Assembly: GCA_946405135.1 (NCBI GenBank)
Contig: CAMJGD010000002.1
Coordinates: forward strand, 1 to 64,000
DNA: 64,000 nucleotides
Direction of reading: 5' to 3'
DNA from: an uncultured Clostridiaceae bacterium
Lineage (GTDB): Bacteria > Bacillota > Clostridia > Clostridiales > Clostridiaceae
Part shown: positions 44,493 through 53,581 of the stretch, piece after piece
How the letters are laid out: each line of letters begins with the position of its first letter
Position numbering within the stretch: position 1 is the stretch's first letter
Notes under the pieces: generated by a model
Told to the model about the DNA's origin: nothing
Database searches by the model: none
What the model saw: only the letters and a program-made list of their open reading frames with translations
Translations under genes and position numbers: made by a program

Positions 44493-45065
44493 TTATTTAA
44501 AATAAATTTTATTCCCTTTAAATCTATCTACAATTGCCAAAGACTCAACTCTCACATTTTTATCTTCAATAACCTTTCTTCCTTCCTGAAAACCCTTCTC
44601 TATTACTATGCCAACACCCACTGCTTCTGCAGAAGCTTGCTCTATAATATCTATGAGCCCAAGAGCAGCTCTTCCATTAGCTAGAAAATCATCAATTATT
44701 AAAATTTTATCCCCTTTAGAAATAAATTTTTTACTTACCTTAACATCATATACAGTGTTTTTTGTAAAAGAATGTACCCTAGCACTATAAGTATCTTTAT
44801 CCATATTAGCTCCTGCTACCTTTTTAGCAAATACCACCGGCACATAATCAAAATACTGTGAAGCTATGGCAGCTATGCCTATACCCGAAGCTTCAATGGT
44901 AAGTATCTTATTAATTTCTTCCCCCTCAAATCTTTTTTTAAATTCTTTCCCTATTTCATTAAATAGTTTAATATCCATCTGATGATTTATAAAACTATCA
45001 ACTTTTAAAATACTATCTCCCAATACTTGTCCCTTTTCTTCTATAGTTTTTTTAAGCAATTCCAT
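44493..45065 (-). CDS. xpt: Xanthine phosphoribosyltransferase
   Basis: A 190-residue type I phosphoribosyltransferase with the PRPP motif [17 protein letters not shown] near residue 125 and TIEASGIG near 60. It converts xanthine (and guanine) plus PRPP into XMP (GMP). I use ATG 45065, preceded by GGAGGATACATAC; a TTG 25 codons earlier would lie within a terminator hairpin. A guanine riboswitch and two terminator-like hairpins precede it, and a purine nucleoside transporter follows. Confidence 0.93.
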   Translation of the reverse strand: MELLKKTIEEKGQVLGDSILKVDSFINHQMDIKLFNEIGKEFKKRFEGEEINKILTIEASGIGIAAIASQYFDYVPVVFAKKVAGANMDKDTYSARVHSFTKNTVYDVKVSKKFISKGDKILIIDDFLANGRAALGLIDIIEQASAEAVGVGIVIEKGFQEGRKVIEDKNVRVESLAIVDRFKGNKIYFK

Positions 45066-45111
45066 GTATGTATCCTCCCAAAATAATTCATAGTAATTTT
45101 TTAAAACAAAA

Positions 45112-45184
45112 AGAGCTAAAAAAGATGCCTTATTTGTCAAATTAAATTCGCTGAAATTTACCCAAACGCATCTTTTTTAGCTCT
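45112..45184 (-). terminator. Second terminator-like hairpin before xpt
   Basis: AGAGCTAAAAAAGATGC (45112-45128) and its exact complement (45168-45184) enclose 39 bases; TTTTTGTTTT follows on the minus strand. It lies between the riboswitch terminator and the xpt ribosome site, so the leader has two hairpins. A possible 9-codon ORF (45158-45187, MRAKKDAFG) overlaps it but has no ribosome site. Confidence 0.6.
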
Positions 45185-45289
45185 CATAAATTTTAATAAT
45201 AAATTACAATTATATTTTATAATTTATGAATAGGACTTTGTTTTAACTTTGCATTACAACAAAACTAAATACAAAATTTCCCTTAGAGT

Positions 45290-45318
45290 AAAAAAATCCT
45301 AGGTAGTTATGCCTAGGA
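45290..45318 (-). terminator. Terminator of the guanine riboswitch
   Basis: TCCTAGG and CCTAGGA form a stem followed by seven T residues on the minus strand, about 30 bases after the aptamer. This is the usual expression platform of a purine riboswitch. Confidence 0.85.
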
Positions 45319-45349
45319 ATATACAATTCAAATATAAATGAATCATATA

Positions 45350-45416
45350 CTCGTAGTCAGGTAGTTTGAGGCATCCTGGTAGAAACGTTCGAGCCATATT
45401 ATCGAACATATACGAG
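45350..45416 (-). promoter_or_regulatory. Guanine (purine) riboswitch
   Basis: On the minus strand the sequence runs CTCGTATA, then GATAATATGG, TTTCTACCAGG and CCTGACTACGAG, the purine-aptamer consensus. The discriminating base in GACTACG is C, which selects guanine or hypoxanthine over adenine. A terminator follows. It controls xpt and the purine nucleoside transporter. Confidence 0.95.
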
Positions 45417-45520
45417 CGAATGTTTTATTAAATTTTATTAAAATCGTTCGTGTTTTGTTGTTATATTAACATGTTACAATAAATACATAGAAAAATCAAC
45501 CTATTTTATAAAATTTTTTA
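45417..45520. other. Promoter region of the xpt operon
   Basis: AT-rich gap between the riboswitch and the chemoreceptor gene end. It must contain the xpt promoter on the minus strand; no unique pair of boxes is clear. Confidence 0.4.
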
Positions 45521-46807
45521 CTAAAACTTAAATCTGGATACCACTTCTTTTATTTCCATGGCTCCTTTTAAATTTTCACTGGATATACTATTAACCGAAT
45601 CTATATTTTTTGAAACTTCTTCAGCCTTCTTTGCTATTACTTCTGATCCATGAGCTCCTTCATTTACAGTGGCTACTACTTCAGATATGGAATTTTTAAT
45701 TTCCTCTACAGAAGATTTTAGATTTAGAACTATAGTTCTAAATTCCTCCATTATGCTCTTTATTCCTTCTGCATCATTGTTATAGCTTTCACCGATAACT
45801 ATCATGCTCTCATAATCCCCAGCCACATCATTATCTACAAAAGTCAATATTTCATTACTGCTTTTAGCTAAGTTATTTACAGCATCGTTAACCCTTTTTA
45901 CTATATCTTGAATCTTATTTACAGTATTAGAGGATTCATCTGCTAGCTTTCTTATCTCATCTGCTACCACAGCAAAGCCGCGTCCTGCCTCCCCTGCTCT
46001 AGCAGCCTCTATAGCAGCATTTAAAGCCAAAAGATTTGTTTGTTCTGTTATAGACAATATAGATTCTGCTAATTCATTTATTTCATAAACTGCATTTGAA
46101 TCTTCTATAGCTTTTTCCATGTTAGCTCTTACACCAATATATACATCATCAGCTTGTTTTTTTGATTTTAAAGCATTTTCCCTTATTTCTTGTGCTCTTT
46201 TTTTTATGTCTTCTGAATATGTAGAGCCTTCTTCTGCTTTTTCCTTTACTTTATTTATGTTTCCTAAGATTTCTACAGCATTATTTGAAACTCCTTCTGA
46301 TAAGGCAGCAGTTTCCTGTATTCCTGCTAACAATTCTTCAGTGGTAGCTACAGTTTCATCATTTCCATGAGCAATTCCCTGAAGCATTTCACTTATACTT
46401 TGTGCATTATATTCAGTATTTTTAGAAACCTCGGATAATACAGCAATTATATTTCTCATAGTTTTTCTTAAAGTATAGGTAGAATTAGCTATAATACCAA
46501 CTTCATCTTTTCTTTTCATAAGAACTTTTATGCTTGCTACTTTTTCTAAATCCAGCTTTGAAGTTCTATTTAAAAGATTAATTATTTCATGCAAAGGACT
46601 TATTATAAATCTATTCGTTAATCTATAACCTAATACTATAGCAATTACACAGGCCACTATAGCCATGATTAGTATACCTTTCATCATATTCTTCATAATA
46701 GCTTCAGGTATTTGTGATTTATACTGATAAATAAACACTAATACCGAAGTCATTAATATAACTATAATTCCTGTAAAAATGGCGGTTATTTTTTTGCTCA
46801 TTGACAT
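45521..46807 (-). CDS. Methyl-accepting chemotaxis protein with small sensor region
   Basis: A 428-residue chemoreceptor. Two membrane helices near the N-terminus (about 7-27 and 40-62) are separated by only about a dozen residues, so there is no periplasmic-type ligand domain. A HAMP-like region follows (about 63-115) and then the MCP signalling domain with the conserved hairpin tip ([20 protein letters not shown], then [20 protein letters not shown]). The tip contacts CheA and CheW. The start ATG (46807) lies behind GAGGGTG. Such receptors may sense membrane or cytoplasmic signals. Confidence 0.9.
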   Translation of the reverse strand: MSMSKKITAIFTGIIVILMTSVLVFIYQYKSQIPEAIMKNMMKGILIMAIVACVIAIVLGYRLTNRFIISPLHEIINLLNRTSKLDLEKVASIKVLMKRKDEVGIIANSTYTLRKTMRNIIAVLSEVSKNTEYNAQSISEMLQGIAHGNDETVATTEELLAGIQETAALSEGVSNNAVEILGNINKVKEKAEEGSTYSEDIKKRAQEIRENALKSKKQADDVYIGVRANMEKAIEDSNAVYEINELAESILSITEQTNLLALNAAIEAARAGEAGRGFAVVADEIRKLADESSNTVNKIQDIVKRVNDAVNNLAKSSNEILTFVDNDVAGDYESMIVIGESYNNDAEGIKSIMEEFRTIVLNLKSSVEEIKNSISEVVATVNEGAHGSEVIAKKAEEVSKNIDSVNSISSENLKGAMEIKEVVSRFKF

Positions 46808-46916
46808 AGTCACACCCTCATTTCTTTATATATGGTTACTATATAATTTTCGTATATAAAAATGTATTCTTTATGGAAAATATAGAAAAACCTACATTTA
46901 TATCAAAATACTTTTA

Positions 46917-48995
46917 TTAGTTCATATATATATCAGAAAACTCGATTTTTATTTTTTCTACTAAACTATTTGAATCTATAGATTGAGTTAAGCAGTTTTC
47001 TTCAAAGGCTTCATTTTCCAAACAGTCTACAGGTAAATTAATAATAAATTCAGTTCCTATTTTTTCTTCACTTTTTAATTCAATAGTTCCATGATGCATA
47101 TTTACAAGAGATTTAACAATATATAAACCTATACCACTGCCTTCTTGATCTCTATTTAAAGAATTATCAACTCTAACAAATCGTTCAAAAATACGTTCTT
47201 GTTTTTCTTTAGGTATTCCTCTGCCATTGTCTTTTATTGAAATATTAACAAAGGATTCTAAATCATAGATGTTTACTTCTATCTTACCACCTGGCTTATT
47301 TACATATTTTATAGCATTTGACATTAGGTTCAAAATAATTCTTTCCATCATATCTGCATCACACAACATATATTTTTCTTCCGCATCTGTATCAAATATT
47401 AACTCTATACCTCGGTTTTCTATATAGGATGATACAGATAATACAATTTCCTCAATTACACTGATAATATTATAAATATGGAAGTTTCCTTTATAATATC
47501 CTTCATCCAATTTTGTGGTATCAATCAAATTGTTAATTAATCTTAATATTCTATAGCAGTTTTGTTTAATGATATCATTATATTTTTCAGTATCTTTTAC
47601 TGAATTTTGTTTTATATATACATCCAAAAGCTGGCAGGAGCTATATATAAGATTTACTGGAGTTCTAAATTCATGGGATAGATTAGCAAAAAACTCTGCA
47701 TGTAGCTTCTCATCTTCTCTTGCCTTATTTAATTTTTTTTCCATAAGCTCTGAACGCTTTCTTTCAGTAACATCTCTAAATATAACCATAACCAGATTCT
47801 GATTATCCTCTATTATAGAAAAAGCAGATACTTCTACGTCGATGCTGTTGCCATATAAATCAATTACTTTCTCCTCTGAATCTATTAATAACATTCCTTG
47901 TTTTGAGTTTTCTATTTCCTTTTTTACTAAATTTATATATTCAGGATGAACTATTTCTAATACATTTTTCCCCACTATCTCATCTTCACTTTTTGCACTA
48001 AAAAATGATACTGCCTTGCTATTGGCAAACACTATAGTCTCTTCCTTCCTCAATATAATAGCAATAGGCAGATTATCAATTACACACCTCAAATTTTCTT
48101 TACTTTTGGTTAATTCTTTTTTGGCAGTTTCAAGTTCAAAATTTTGATTTTTTAATCTTTCATTTACACTTATCAAAGCTTTATAGCCATATAAAAGCTT
48201 CATGTTTAATATATGTAATGGACGATTTAAAGTGTTTTTTAATATAATCCTATAAATTAAATATACGTAAATTAGTTTGAAAATATGGGCAAATATGTTA
48301 GTTATATTATATAAGTCAATATTAAAAGCAAAAAAAATATGAGATATAAAAGCGAATAAAACAGACATGCCTATGTATAATATGTTATCTTTTTTAATCC
48401 TATTTTTTTTAAGTTCAAAAGTAATTATATTTAATGCGTATATAATTAAAATAATATATTCATTTATAAGTTTAAATGTGGTAAACCCCTCTCCCTCTAC
48501 ATAACAAACAGGAAATATTTTCCCTACAAGTATTCCTAATAGCATGATTATAGAAATTATGGTATATCCACAAAATATATATTGAGTTTTATACTTTTTA
48601 TAGGAACTATTTAAAAAAATAAGCATAGATAGACTTCCTATATAATTTTCACAAAGTCCAAACTGAATAGATTGATTTACAGCATTCACAGGTAGCATTG
48701 TCATGCCTTTATATAGTGTAGTATGAAGAAACTCAAAAATACTTATAATTGCAAATATTAAGCCCAATACCTTAAACCAATCATTATCTGATATTTCTTT
48801 AGTATTTACTATTATTACGGTTAAGCTGGCACAAATTAGAACAATGAAACATTCAATAAAGAAATGGAATAACATAATATTTTCTCTGCTTGAAATGATC
48901 CATACGGGAATTAGTATGGCAAAAACTAAAAAACCTACTTTTGTAACACTATCTTTTTTCTTAATAGTAGCTTGAATATCTTTAAATTCTTCCAT
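46917..48995 (-). CDS. Sensor histidine kinase with MASE3 membrane domain and PAS
   Basis: A 692-residue orphan kinase. About seven hydrophobic helices (residues 20-260) form a MASE3-type sensor (SIFEFLHTTLYKGM near 106). A PAS domain follows (about 310-420), then HisKA with the phospho-accepting His in LSHEFRTPVN near 445, and HATPase_c with NLMSNAIKYV (N box), KDNGRGIPKE (G1) and GSGIGLYIVKSL (G2). No response regulator is adjacent. I use ATG 48995 after GGAGGTACAGTGAA; an upstream in-frame start has no ribosome site. Confidence 0.9.
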   Translation of the reverse strand: MEEFKDIQATIKKKDSVTKVGFLVFAILIPVWIISSRENIMLFHFFIECFIVLICASLTVIIVNTKEISDNDWFKVLGLIFAIISIFEFLHTTLYKGMTMLPVNAVNQSIQFGLCENYIGSLSMLIFLNSSYKKYKTQYIFCGYTIISIIMLLGILVGKIFPVCYVEGEGFTTFKLINEYIILIIYALNIITFELKKNRIKKDNILYIGMSVLFAFISHIFFAFNIDLYNITNIFAHIFKLIYVYLIYRIILKNTLNRPLHILNMKLLYGYKALISVNERLKNQNFELETAKKELTKSKENLRCVIDNLPIAIILRKEETIVFANSKAVSFFSAKSEDEIVGKNVLEIVHPEYINLVKKEIENSKQGMLLIDSEEKVIDLYGNSIDVEVSAFSIIEDNQNLVMVIFRDVTERKRSELMEKKLNKAREDEKLHAEFFANLSHEFRTPVNLIYSSCQLLDVYIKQNSVKDTEKYNDIIKQNCYRILRLINNLIDTTKLDEGYYKGNFHIYNIISVIEEIVLSVSSYIENRGIELIFDTDAEEKYMLCDADMMERIILNLMSNAIKYVNKPGGKIEVNIYDLESFVNISIKDNGRGIPKEKQERIFERFVRVDNSLNRDQEGSGIGLYIVKSLVNMHHGTIELKSEEKIGTEFIINLPVDCLENEAFEENCLTQSIDSNSLVEKIKIEFSDIYMN

Positions 48996-49031
48996 TTCAC
49001 TGTACCTCCATATTATTTTTATATACGACAA

Positions 49032-49315
49032 TATAATTTAAAATCCTTCAATTTTTCTGAAACAAAAAGCGACATAAAAACTCTATAAAAACCTCAATCC
49101 CTGAAACTTATAAATAAACCATTATAAAAATATAAGCATCTTACTTTATAGTTATAGTCTGTTAATTACCATTAAATTTACTTTTTAATTGTTTTTAATT
49201 ATAGAAATAAAACTATCTTATTTTTTAATAATTAATAACTTAGCTTTAGATTGCAGATAATTATATATATGATTATTCATTCTTTTATATATTTCTAAAA
49301 AACTAAAAAAAAATT
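49032..49315. other. AT-rich intergenic region, no gene seen
   Basis: The region between the kinase start and the cold-shock promoter contains only very AT-rich sequence. It should hold the kinase promoter. Confidence 0.4.
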
Positions 49316-49344
49316 TTGTTAATTTTTAAAAACTGTGATATACT
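49316..49344 (+). promoter_or_regulatory. Promoter of the cold-shock gene
   Basis: TTGTTA (49316-49321) and TATACT (49339-49344) are 17 bases apart. Transcription would start near 49351, giving a leader of about 70 bases. Confidence 0.6.
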
Positions 49345-49356
49345 AATAAAGAAATA

Positions 49357-49405
49357 TAAAACACTACTGATACAAAATAAAGTATCTCTAATTTTATGTG
49401 TTTTA
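49357..49405 (+). promoter_or_regulatory. Structured 5' leader of the cold-shock gene
   Basis: TAAAACAC (49357-49364) is complementary to GTGTTTTA (49398-49405), and inside it GATAC pairs with GTATC. The stem ends five bases before the AGGAGG ribosome site. Cold-shock leaders often act as temperature-sensitive structures; this is a plausible one. Confidence 0.5.
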
Positions 49406-49422
49406 CCTTAGGAGGTCAATTA

Positions 49423-49626
49423 ATGAAAACAGGAACAGTAAAATGGTTTAATTCAGAAAAAGGATTTGGATTTATCGAAGTTGAAGGTGAAAACGACGTT
49501 TTCGTTCACTTTACAGCAATCCAGTCAGATGAAGCAAGAAAGAGCCTTGATGAAGGTCAGAAAGTTCAGTTTGAAGTAGAACAGGGTCCAAAAGGTCCTC
49601 AAGCTGCAAACGTAATAAAACTTTAA
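49423..49626 (+). CDS. csp: Cold-shock protein (CspA family)
   Basis: A 67-residue OB-fold RNA chaperone with both RNA-binding motifs, KGFGFIEV (RNP1) and VFVHFTAI (RNP2). It starts [14 protein letters not shown], as is normal for the family. The ATG at 49423 has AGGAGG nine bases upstream; in-frame sequence before it is leader. Cold-shock proteins melt RNA structure at low temperature. A terminator follows. Confidence 0.96.
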   Translation: MKTGTVKWFNSEKGFGFIEVEGENDVFVHFTAIQSDEARKSLDEGQKVQFEVEQGPKGPQAANVIKL

Positions 49627-49679
49627 TTTAGCTTTAAGATATATTAATATTTTAATATATAGATAGCGAACATCTTGCT

Positions 49680-49707
49680 GCCACCTTTTATAAAGGTGGC
49701 TTTTTTT
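49680..49707 (+). terminator. Intrinsic terminator of csp
   Basis: GCCACCTTT and AAAGGTGGC form a tight stem followed by seven T residues, 54 bases after the csp stop. Confidence 0.92.
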
Positions 49708-49815
49708 AACCATCAATAATTACAAAAATAGCTTGCATTATTATAAAAGATAAGTTATACTGATAAAGTTAAAATAAAATAAATTATATTTATAGAATAG
49801 TTGAGAGGGAATTAA

Positions 49816-49890
49816 ATGAGAGTTGATGAAACATTTGTTATTACAGAAGATGTTATTGAAGAATGTCTAGCTGAATGTTTAGAAAAATAA
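49816..49890 (+). CDS. 24-residue Cys-containing peptide
   Basis: ATG 49816 is preceded by GAGAGGGA and opens a 24-codon frame, MRVDETFVITEDVIEE followed by CLAECLEK. It is acidic, with Cys-x3-Cys. A hairpin with a T-rich tail (about 49902-49945) follows, so it forms a complete mini transcription unit. It may be a small protein or a leader peptide; the function is unknown. Confidence 0.55.
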   Translation: MRVDETFVITEDVIEECLAECLEK

Positions 49891-49901
49891 TATCTGAAAA
49901 G

Positions 49902-49946
49902 ATGCTATCAGTGCTTTATGTATTGATGGCTTTTATTATTTTATAT
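49902..49946 (+). terminator. Probable terminator of the 24-codon gene
   Basis: GCTATCA and TTGATGGC pair with one G-U, around an 11-base loop, followed by TTTTATTATTTTAT. Confidence 0.55.
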
Positions 49947-50060
49947 GGTTATAATATTTTTATATAAAGTATTTTTATATAAAATATTTTTATATAAATA
50001 GGTATTAATTTTTAAGGAGTATAAAAACTATTATATATAATCTAAGGAGTGATATGATAT

Positions 50061-50900
50061 ATGATAAATATAGGCGAATTTAACAAGTTAAAAGTATTAA
50101 GAAGGACGGATTTTGGTTACTATTTAGATGGATGCACCGGAAATACTTCTGATGACATATTGCTTCCAAACAGCAGTACTTTAAATACTGAATTAAATAT
50201 AGGTGAAGAAGTAGAAGCGTTTATCTACAGAGATTCTAAGGATAGATTAATTGCGACTTTAAAAAAGCCCTTAGCAAAGATAGGAGAATTAGCTTATTTA
50301 CAAGTAGTTTCTACTACAAAAATAGGAAGCTTTATAGATTTTGGATTAGAAAAAGATATCCTTGTACCTTTTAGAGAAAAACTTTATGGACTTGAAAACC
50401 ACAAATTTTATCTTTTTTATATTTACTTGGATAAAACAGGCAGGATAGCTGCTACCACTGATGTAGATAAATATTTAGATACTGCAAGTGACTATAAAGT
50501 TAACGATAAAGTTAAAGGCACAGTTTATGGCTTTCAAACCAATAAAAGTGTTATGGTAGCAGTAGATAATAAATATAAAGGAGTAATTTTATTTAATGAA
50601 TATTTTTCTGATATAAAACATGGAGATGTATTAGAATTAGCCGTAAAAAAAGTTTATGAAGATGGAAAATTAGGTCTTACTCCAAGAAAATCTGCTAAAA
50701 TTGAAGTACATAATCTCCAGGAAACCATATTGGAATATTTAAAGCTTCATGACGGCTTCATGCCTTTTAATGACAAAAGTTCTCCTGAAGACATATATAA
50801 TGTTTTTCACGAAAGCAAAAATCATTTTAAAAATGCTTTAGGCGGACTTATGAAAAAAAATTTGATAACTCAGGATGAAAAAGGAACCAGATTGATATAG
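50061..50900 (+). CDS. cvfB: CvfB-like S1 domain RNA-binding protein
   Basis: A 279-residue protein with three S1-type OB folds (about 1-65, 70-135, 145-215) and a C-terminal winged helix (about 220-279), the CvfB architecture. GELAYLQVVSTTKIGSFIDF is typical. In Staphylococcus CvfB influences virulence gene expression and binds RNA. It is followed after 14 bases by a DEAD-like helicase gene, suggesting a joint role in RNA metabolism. The ATG follows AAGGAG at a slightly long distance. Confidence 0.88.
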   Translation: MINIGEFNKLKVLRRTDFGYYLDGCTGNTSDDILLPNSSTLNTELNIGEEVEAFIYRDSKDRLIATLKKPLAKIGELAYLQVVSTTKIGSFIDFGLEKDILVPFREKLYGLENHKFYLFYIYLDKTGRIAATTDVDKYLDTASDYKVNDKVKGTVYGFQTNKSVMVAVDNKYKGVILFNEYFSDIKHGDVLELAVKKVYEDGKLGLTPRKSAKIEVHNLQETILEYLKLHDGFMPFNDKSSPEDIYNVFHESKNHFKNALGGLMKKNLITQDEKGTRLI

Positions 50901-50914
50901 ATAAGGAGATGACC

Positions 50915-52060
50915 ATGATAAATACTTTTGAAGATTTGAAACTTAATTCTAATCTAATAACTGCATTAAAAAAAGAAGGTATAACTCGCCCTACAGATAT
51001 TCAAATAGAAACAATACCCCTAGCTTTAGAAAATAAGGATGTAATAGGCCAATCTGAAACAGGTAGCGGAAAAACCCTAGCTTATTTGCTTCCTATGTTT
51101 GAAAAGATAGATCATTCTAAAAGAGAAAATCAAGGTATTATTCTAGCTCCAACTCATGAGCTTGTTATGCAGATAGATAAAGAGATAAAGCTTTTATCTG
51201 AAAACTCTAAAATACCTATTACTTCCACTACCATCATAGGTGAAGTTAATATAAAAAGACAGTTAGAAAAATTAAAAGAAAAGCCTCATATTATAGTAGG
51301 CTCTCCTGGAAGAGTTCTAGAACTGATTAAAAAGAAAAAAATAAGTGCTCACAGCGTAAAAACCATAGTTATAGATGAGGGGGATAAATTGTTAGATGAA
51401 AATAATATTTCCCCGATTAAAGATATAATAAAAAGTACCATGAAAGATAGACAGCTTATGGTATTTTCAGCCACTATAAAGGAAAGAACTCTTAATATTT
51501 CAAAAGATATTATGAAAGATGCAGAATTTATAAAAATCAAAGATAAGTCCATAGTTAATCCCAATATTAAACATATGTATCTTGTCACAGAAAGAAGAGA
51601 TAAAATTGAAGTTTTAAGAAAGCTCATTGCTTCTACAAAACCTAAACGAGCTATTGTATTTATAAATAGAAGTGATGAAATACAAATAACTACTGCAAAG
51701 CTTCAATATCATCATATTAAGGCCTTTGGATTATATGGCAGTGCATCAAAAGAAGAACGTAAAAAATCTATGGATGACTTTCGAAATGGAAAGATTCAGC
51801 TATTAATTGCTTCAGATATTGCCGCTAGAGGGCTAGATGTAAAAGGCATAACCCATATATTTAATTTAGATTTGCCAGAAAATCCGAAAGATTATGTACA
51901 TAGGGCTGGCAGAACTGGAAGAGCTGGCAATTTAGGTACTTCAATTTCTATAGTTACAAAAGAGGAGATTGCATTAATTAGAAAATACAAAAAAGAACTC
52001 AATATAGATATTGAAGAAAAATGCATTTACAAAGGTCAACTTTTCGATGTAACCTATTAA
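50915..52060 (+). CDS. DEAD-box-like RNA helicase with DEGD motif II
   Basis: A 381-residue two-domain helicase. Q motif and motif I (SETGSGKT), Ia-like PTHELVMQ, Ib GSPGRVLELI, motif II DEGD (in VIDEGDKLL), III SAT, V ASDIAARGLDV and VI HRAGRTGRAG are visible. Motif II lacks the usual Ala, so it is not a strict DEAD. It has only the core, with no C-terminal RNA-binding extension. I chose ATG 50915; the ATG two codons earlier overlaps the ribosome site AAGGAG. It is probably co-transcribed with cvfB. A long palindromic element follows. Confidence 0.9.
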   Translation: MINTFEDLKLNSNLITALKKEGITRPTDIQIETIPLALENKDVIGQSETGSGKTLAYLLPMFEKIDHSKRENQGIILAPTHELVMQIDKEIKLLSENSKIPITSTTIIGEVNIKRQLEKLKEKPHIIVGSPGRVLELIKKKKISAHSVKTIVIDEGDKLLDENNISPIKDIIKSTMKDRQLMVFSATIKERTLNISKDIMKDAEFIKIKDKSIVNPNIKHMYLVTERRDKIEVLRKLIASTKPKRAIVFINRSDEIQITTAKLQYHHIKAFGLYGSASKEERKKSMDDFRNGKIQLLIASDIAARGLDVKGITHIFNLDLPENPKDYVHRAGRTGRAGNLGTSISIVTKEEIALIRKYKKELNIDIEEKCIYKGQLFDVTY

Positions 52061-52079
52061 TATTTAATTTAATTGTAAA

Positions 52080-52182
52080 ATGTGGCTGTCTTACTAAGAA
52101 ATTTACATACAATATATTGTTTTGCAAGTTTAAAATCAACAGGATATATTGTAGTACTTACTCTTAATACTACAGCCACATC
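52080..52182. repeat. 94-bp near-palindromic element, copy B
   Basis: The core 52084-52177 folds end to end: GGCTGTCTTACTAAG pairs with the complement CTTAATACTACAGCC, and ACAATATATTGT-like blocks face each other. Outer ATGTGG/CCACAT pairs extend it. When inverted it aligns without gaps to copy A (12219-12312) with about 20 differences in 94. It may terminate the helicase transcript and that of the facing gene. Confidence 0.75.
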
Positions 52183-52188
52183 TTTATT

Positions 52189-52518
52189 TTATTCAATATT
52201 GAATTTAATTTTAATTTTGCAATCTTCTTTCATAACTTCATAAGAAAATTTTATAGGAGAATTTATTTCTTCAAATTCCTTTTGAATAATATCTAAAACT
52301 CTTATTCTTAAGTGAGAATAAATATAGCTATCCTCTGGAACCTGAAAAAGTGTTTTAAGCTCTTCTAAAGTCATATAAAAGCTTTTTTCTGATTTTTTCT
52401 TTTGAAGCTCCATATATAAAATTTTAGCATAAATGGATTTAAACTTAGGAAGATCCACTGTAATCTTATGATCTTTAACCCTTCTCACAGATTTTATCTT
52501 TTTAGGCTCTCTATCCAT
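52189..52518 (-). CDS. Small winged-helix protein resembling Rep_3 initiators
   Basis: A 109-residue protein. FYMTLEELKTLFQVPEDSYI and HLRIRVLDIIQKEFEEI resemble the second winged helix of Rep_3-type plasmid replication initiators, but it is only one domain long. It may be a remnant or a chromosomal relative of such proteins. No origin iterons are visible. GGGTG precedes the ATG. It ends only 7 bases past the palindromic element. Confidence 0.6.
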   Translation of the reverse strand: MDREPKKIKSVRRVKDHKITVDLPKFKSIYAKILYMELQKKKSEKSFYMTLEELKTLFQVPEDSYIYSHLRIRVLDIIQKEFEEINSPIKFSYEVMKEDCKIKIKFNIE

Positions 52519-52574
52519 ATATTCACCCTATTTTCTTTGATTTTTAGGTAAGTTGGAAATGAAATATATAAAAG

Positions 52575-53522
52575 TTAGTCTACAGTTGTTCCTAATATAT
52601 CTTTCTCTGTTTCATATTTTTCTGGAAGTTTCCACACTATTAGAAGTCCTATTATTATTACTATGGTTGTTAATAGCCCAGCTTCAGGACCAAAGCCTCC
52701 TCCCGTTAAAATGTTGTCTTTAAGTACAATACAATTAAATATGCCTTTAGAATTTAATCCGCTAACATGAAAACCATACACATAGCCTTGAAAATAGTTC
52801 CAAGTTATATGATATCCTATAGGCATCCACAAATTTTCTGTCTTTACATACATGCATCCAAATAATATTCCAACAAGAATAATATTAATAAGCCCTAAAG
52901 CCTTAACGTTTGGATTTAATAAGTGTAGAGCTGAAAAAATAATAGATGACAAAAGAACTGAAAGCCAGGGCTTTTTCATTTGATTTAAAGCAGTAATACA
53001 GTATCCTCTACATAATAGCTCTTCTTTTATTCCAACCAATATAAAAATTATTAATCCAATCAACGTATATATTGAAAAATCAGGTTTTGAAAGATTTGCA
53101 ACAGATATATTATTGGTAGTCAATAATATAAAAAATATAAAGGATATAGAAATCATTCCAAATAATAATCCGAATATAAAATTCTTATAGTCTTTTTTAA
53201 TTGAAGTTATTCCAATATCTTCAAACTTCTTTTTATCTACCTTCTTTAAAAAAATAAAAATTGCCAAAAACATACAAATAAATGCTACAACTTGAGTTAA
53301 TAAGAATCCATAAGCATTATTTTGCATAAAATCATTAACTCTGTTCCCTATTTCCGTATAAACAATATCACTTTTCAAAAATTTGCTAGCAAGATATACT
53401 CCAGCTATCATGCCAAATACAGCCATGAGAGCAACTTCTAAAATAAAATCCAGTCCTATTACCCCAGCTATTTTCCAGCCTGATCTCAATTCATTATTGC
53501 TATTTTTAAATACTTTTTTCAC
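52575..53522 (-). CDS. CPBP (CAAX/Abi) family intramembrane protease
   Basis: A 315-residue membrane protein with about eight helices. The signature EELLCRGY (EExxxR) lies near residue 164, FSALHLL (FxxxH) near 197 and YHITWN near 240. It is larger than the CPBP protein at 5008-5691 and not a close copy. The start codon is GTG at 53522, with GGGGG seven bases upstream. Its substrate is unknown. Confidence 0.9.
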   Translation of the reverse strand: MKKVFKNSNNELRSGWKIAGVIGLDFILEVALMAVFGMIAGVYLASKFLKSDIVYTEIGNRVNDFMQNNAYGFLLTQVVAFICMFLAIFIFLKKVDKKKFEDIGITSIKKDYKNFIFGLLFGMISISFIFFILLTTNNISVANLSKPDFSIYTLIGLIIFILVGIKEELLCRGYCITALNQMKKPWLSVLLSSIIFSALHLLNPNVKALGLINIILVGILFGCMYVKTENLWMPIGYHITWNYFQGYVYGFHVSGLNSKGIFNCIVLKDNILTGGGFGPEAGLLTTIVIIIGLLIVWKLPEKYETEKDILGTTVD

Positions 53523-53581
53523 TATTTTTCCCCCTTATTTATACAAAATTTACTCTTTAAAAAAGCTATCTATATATATAT

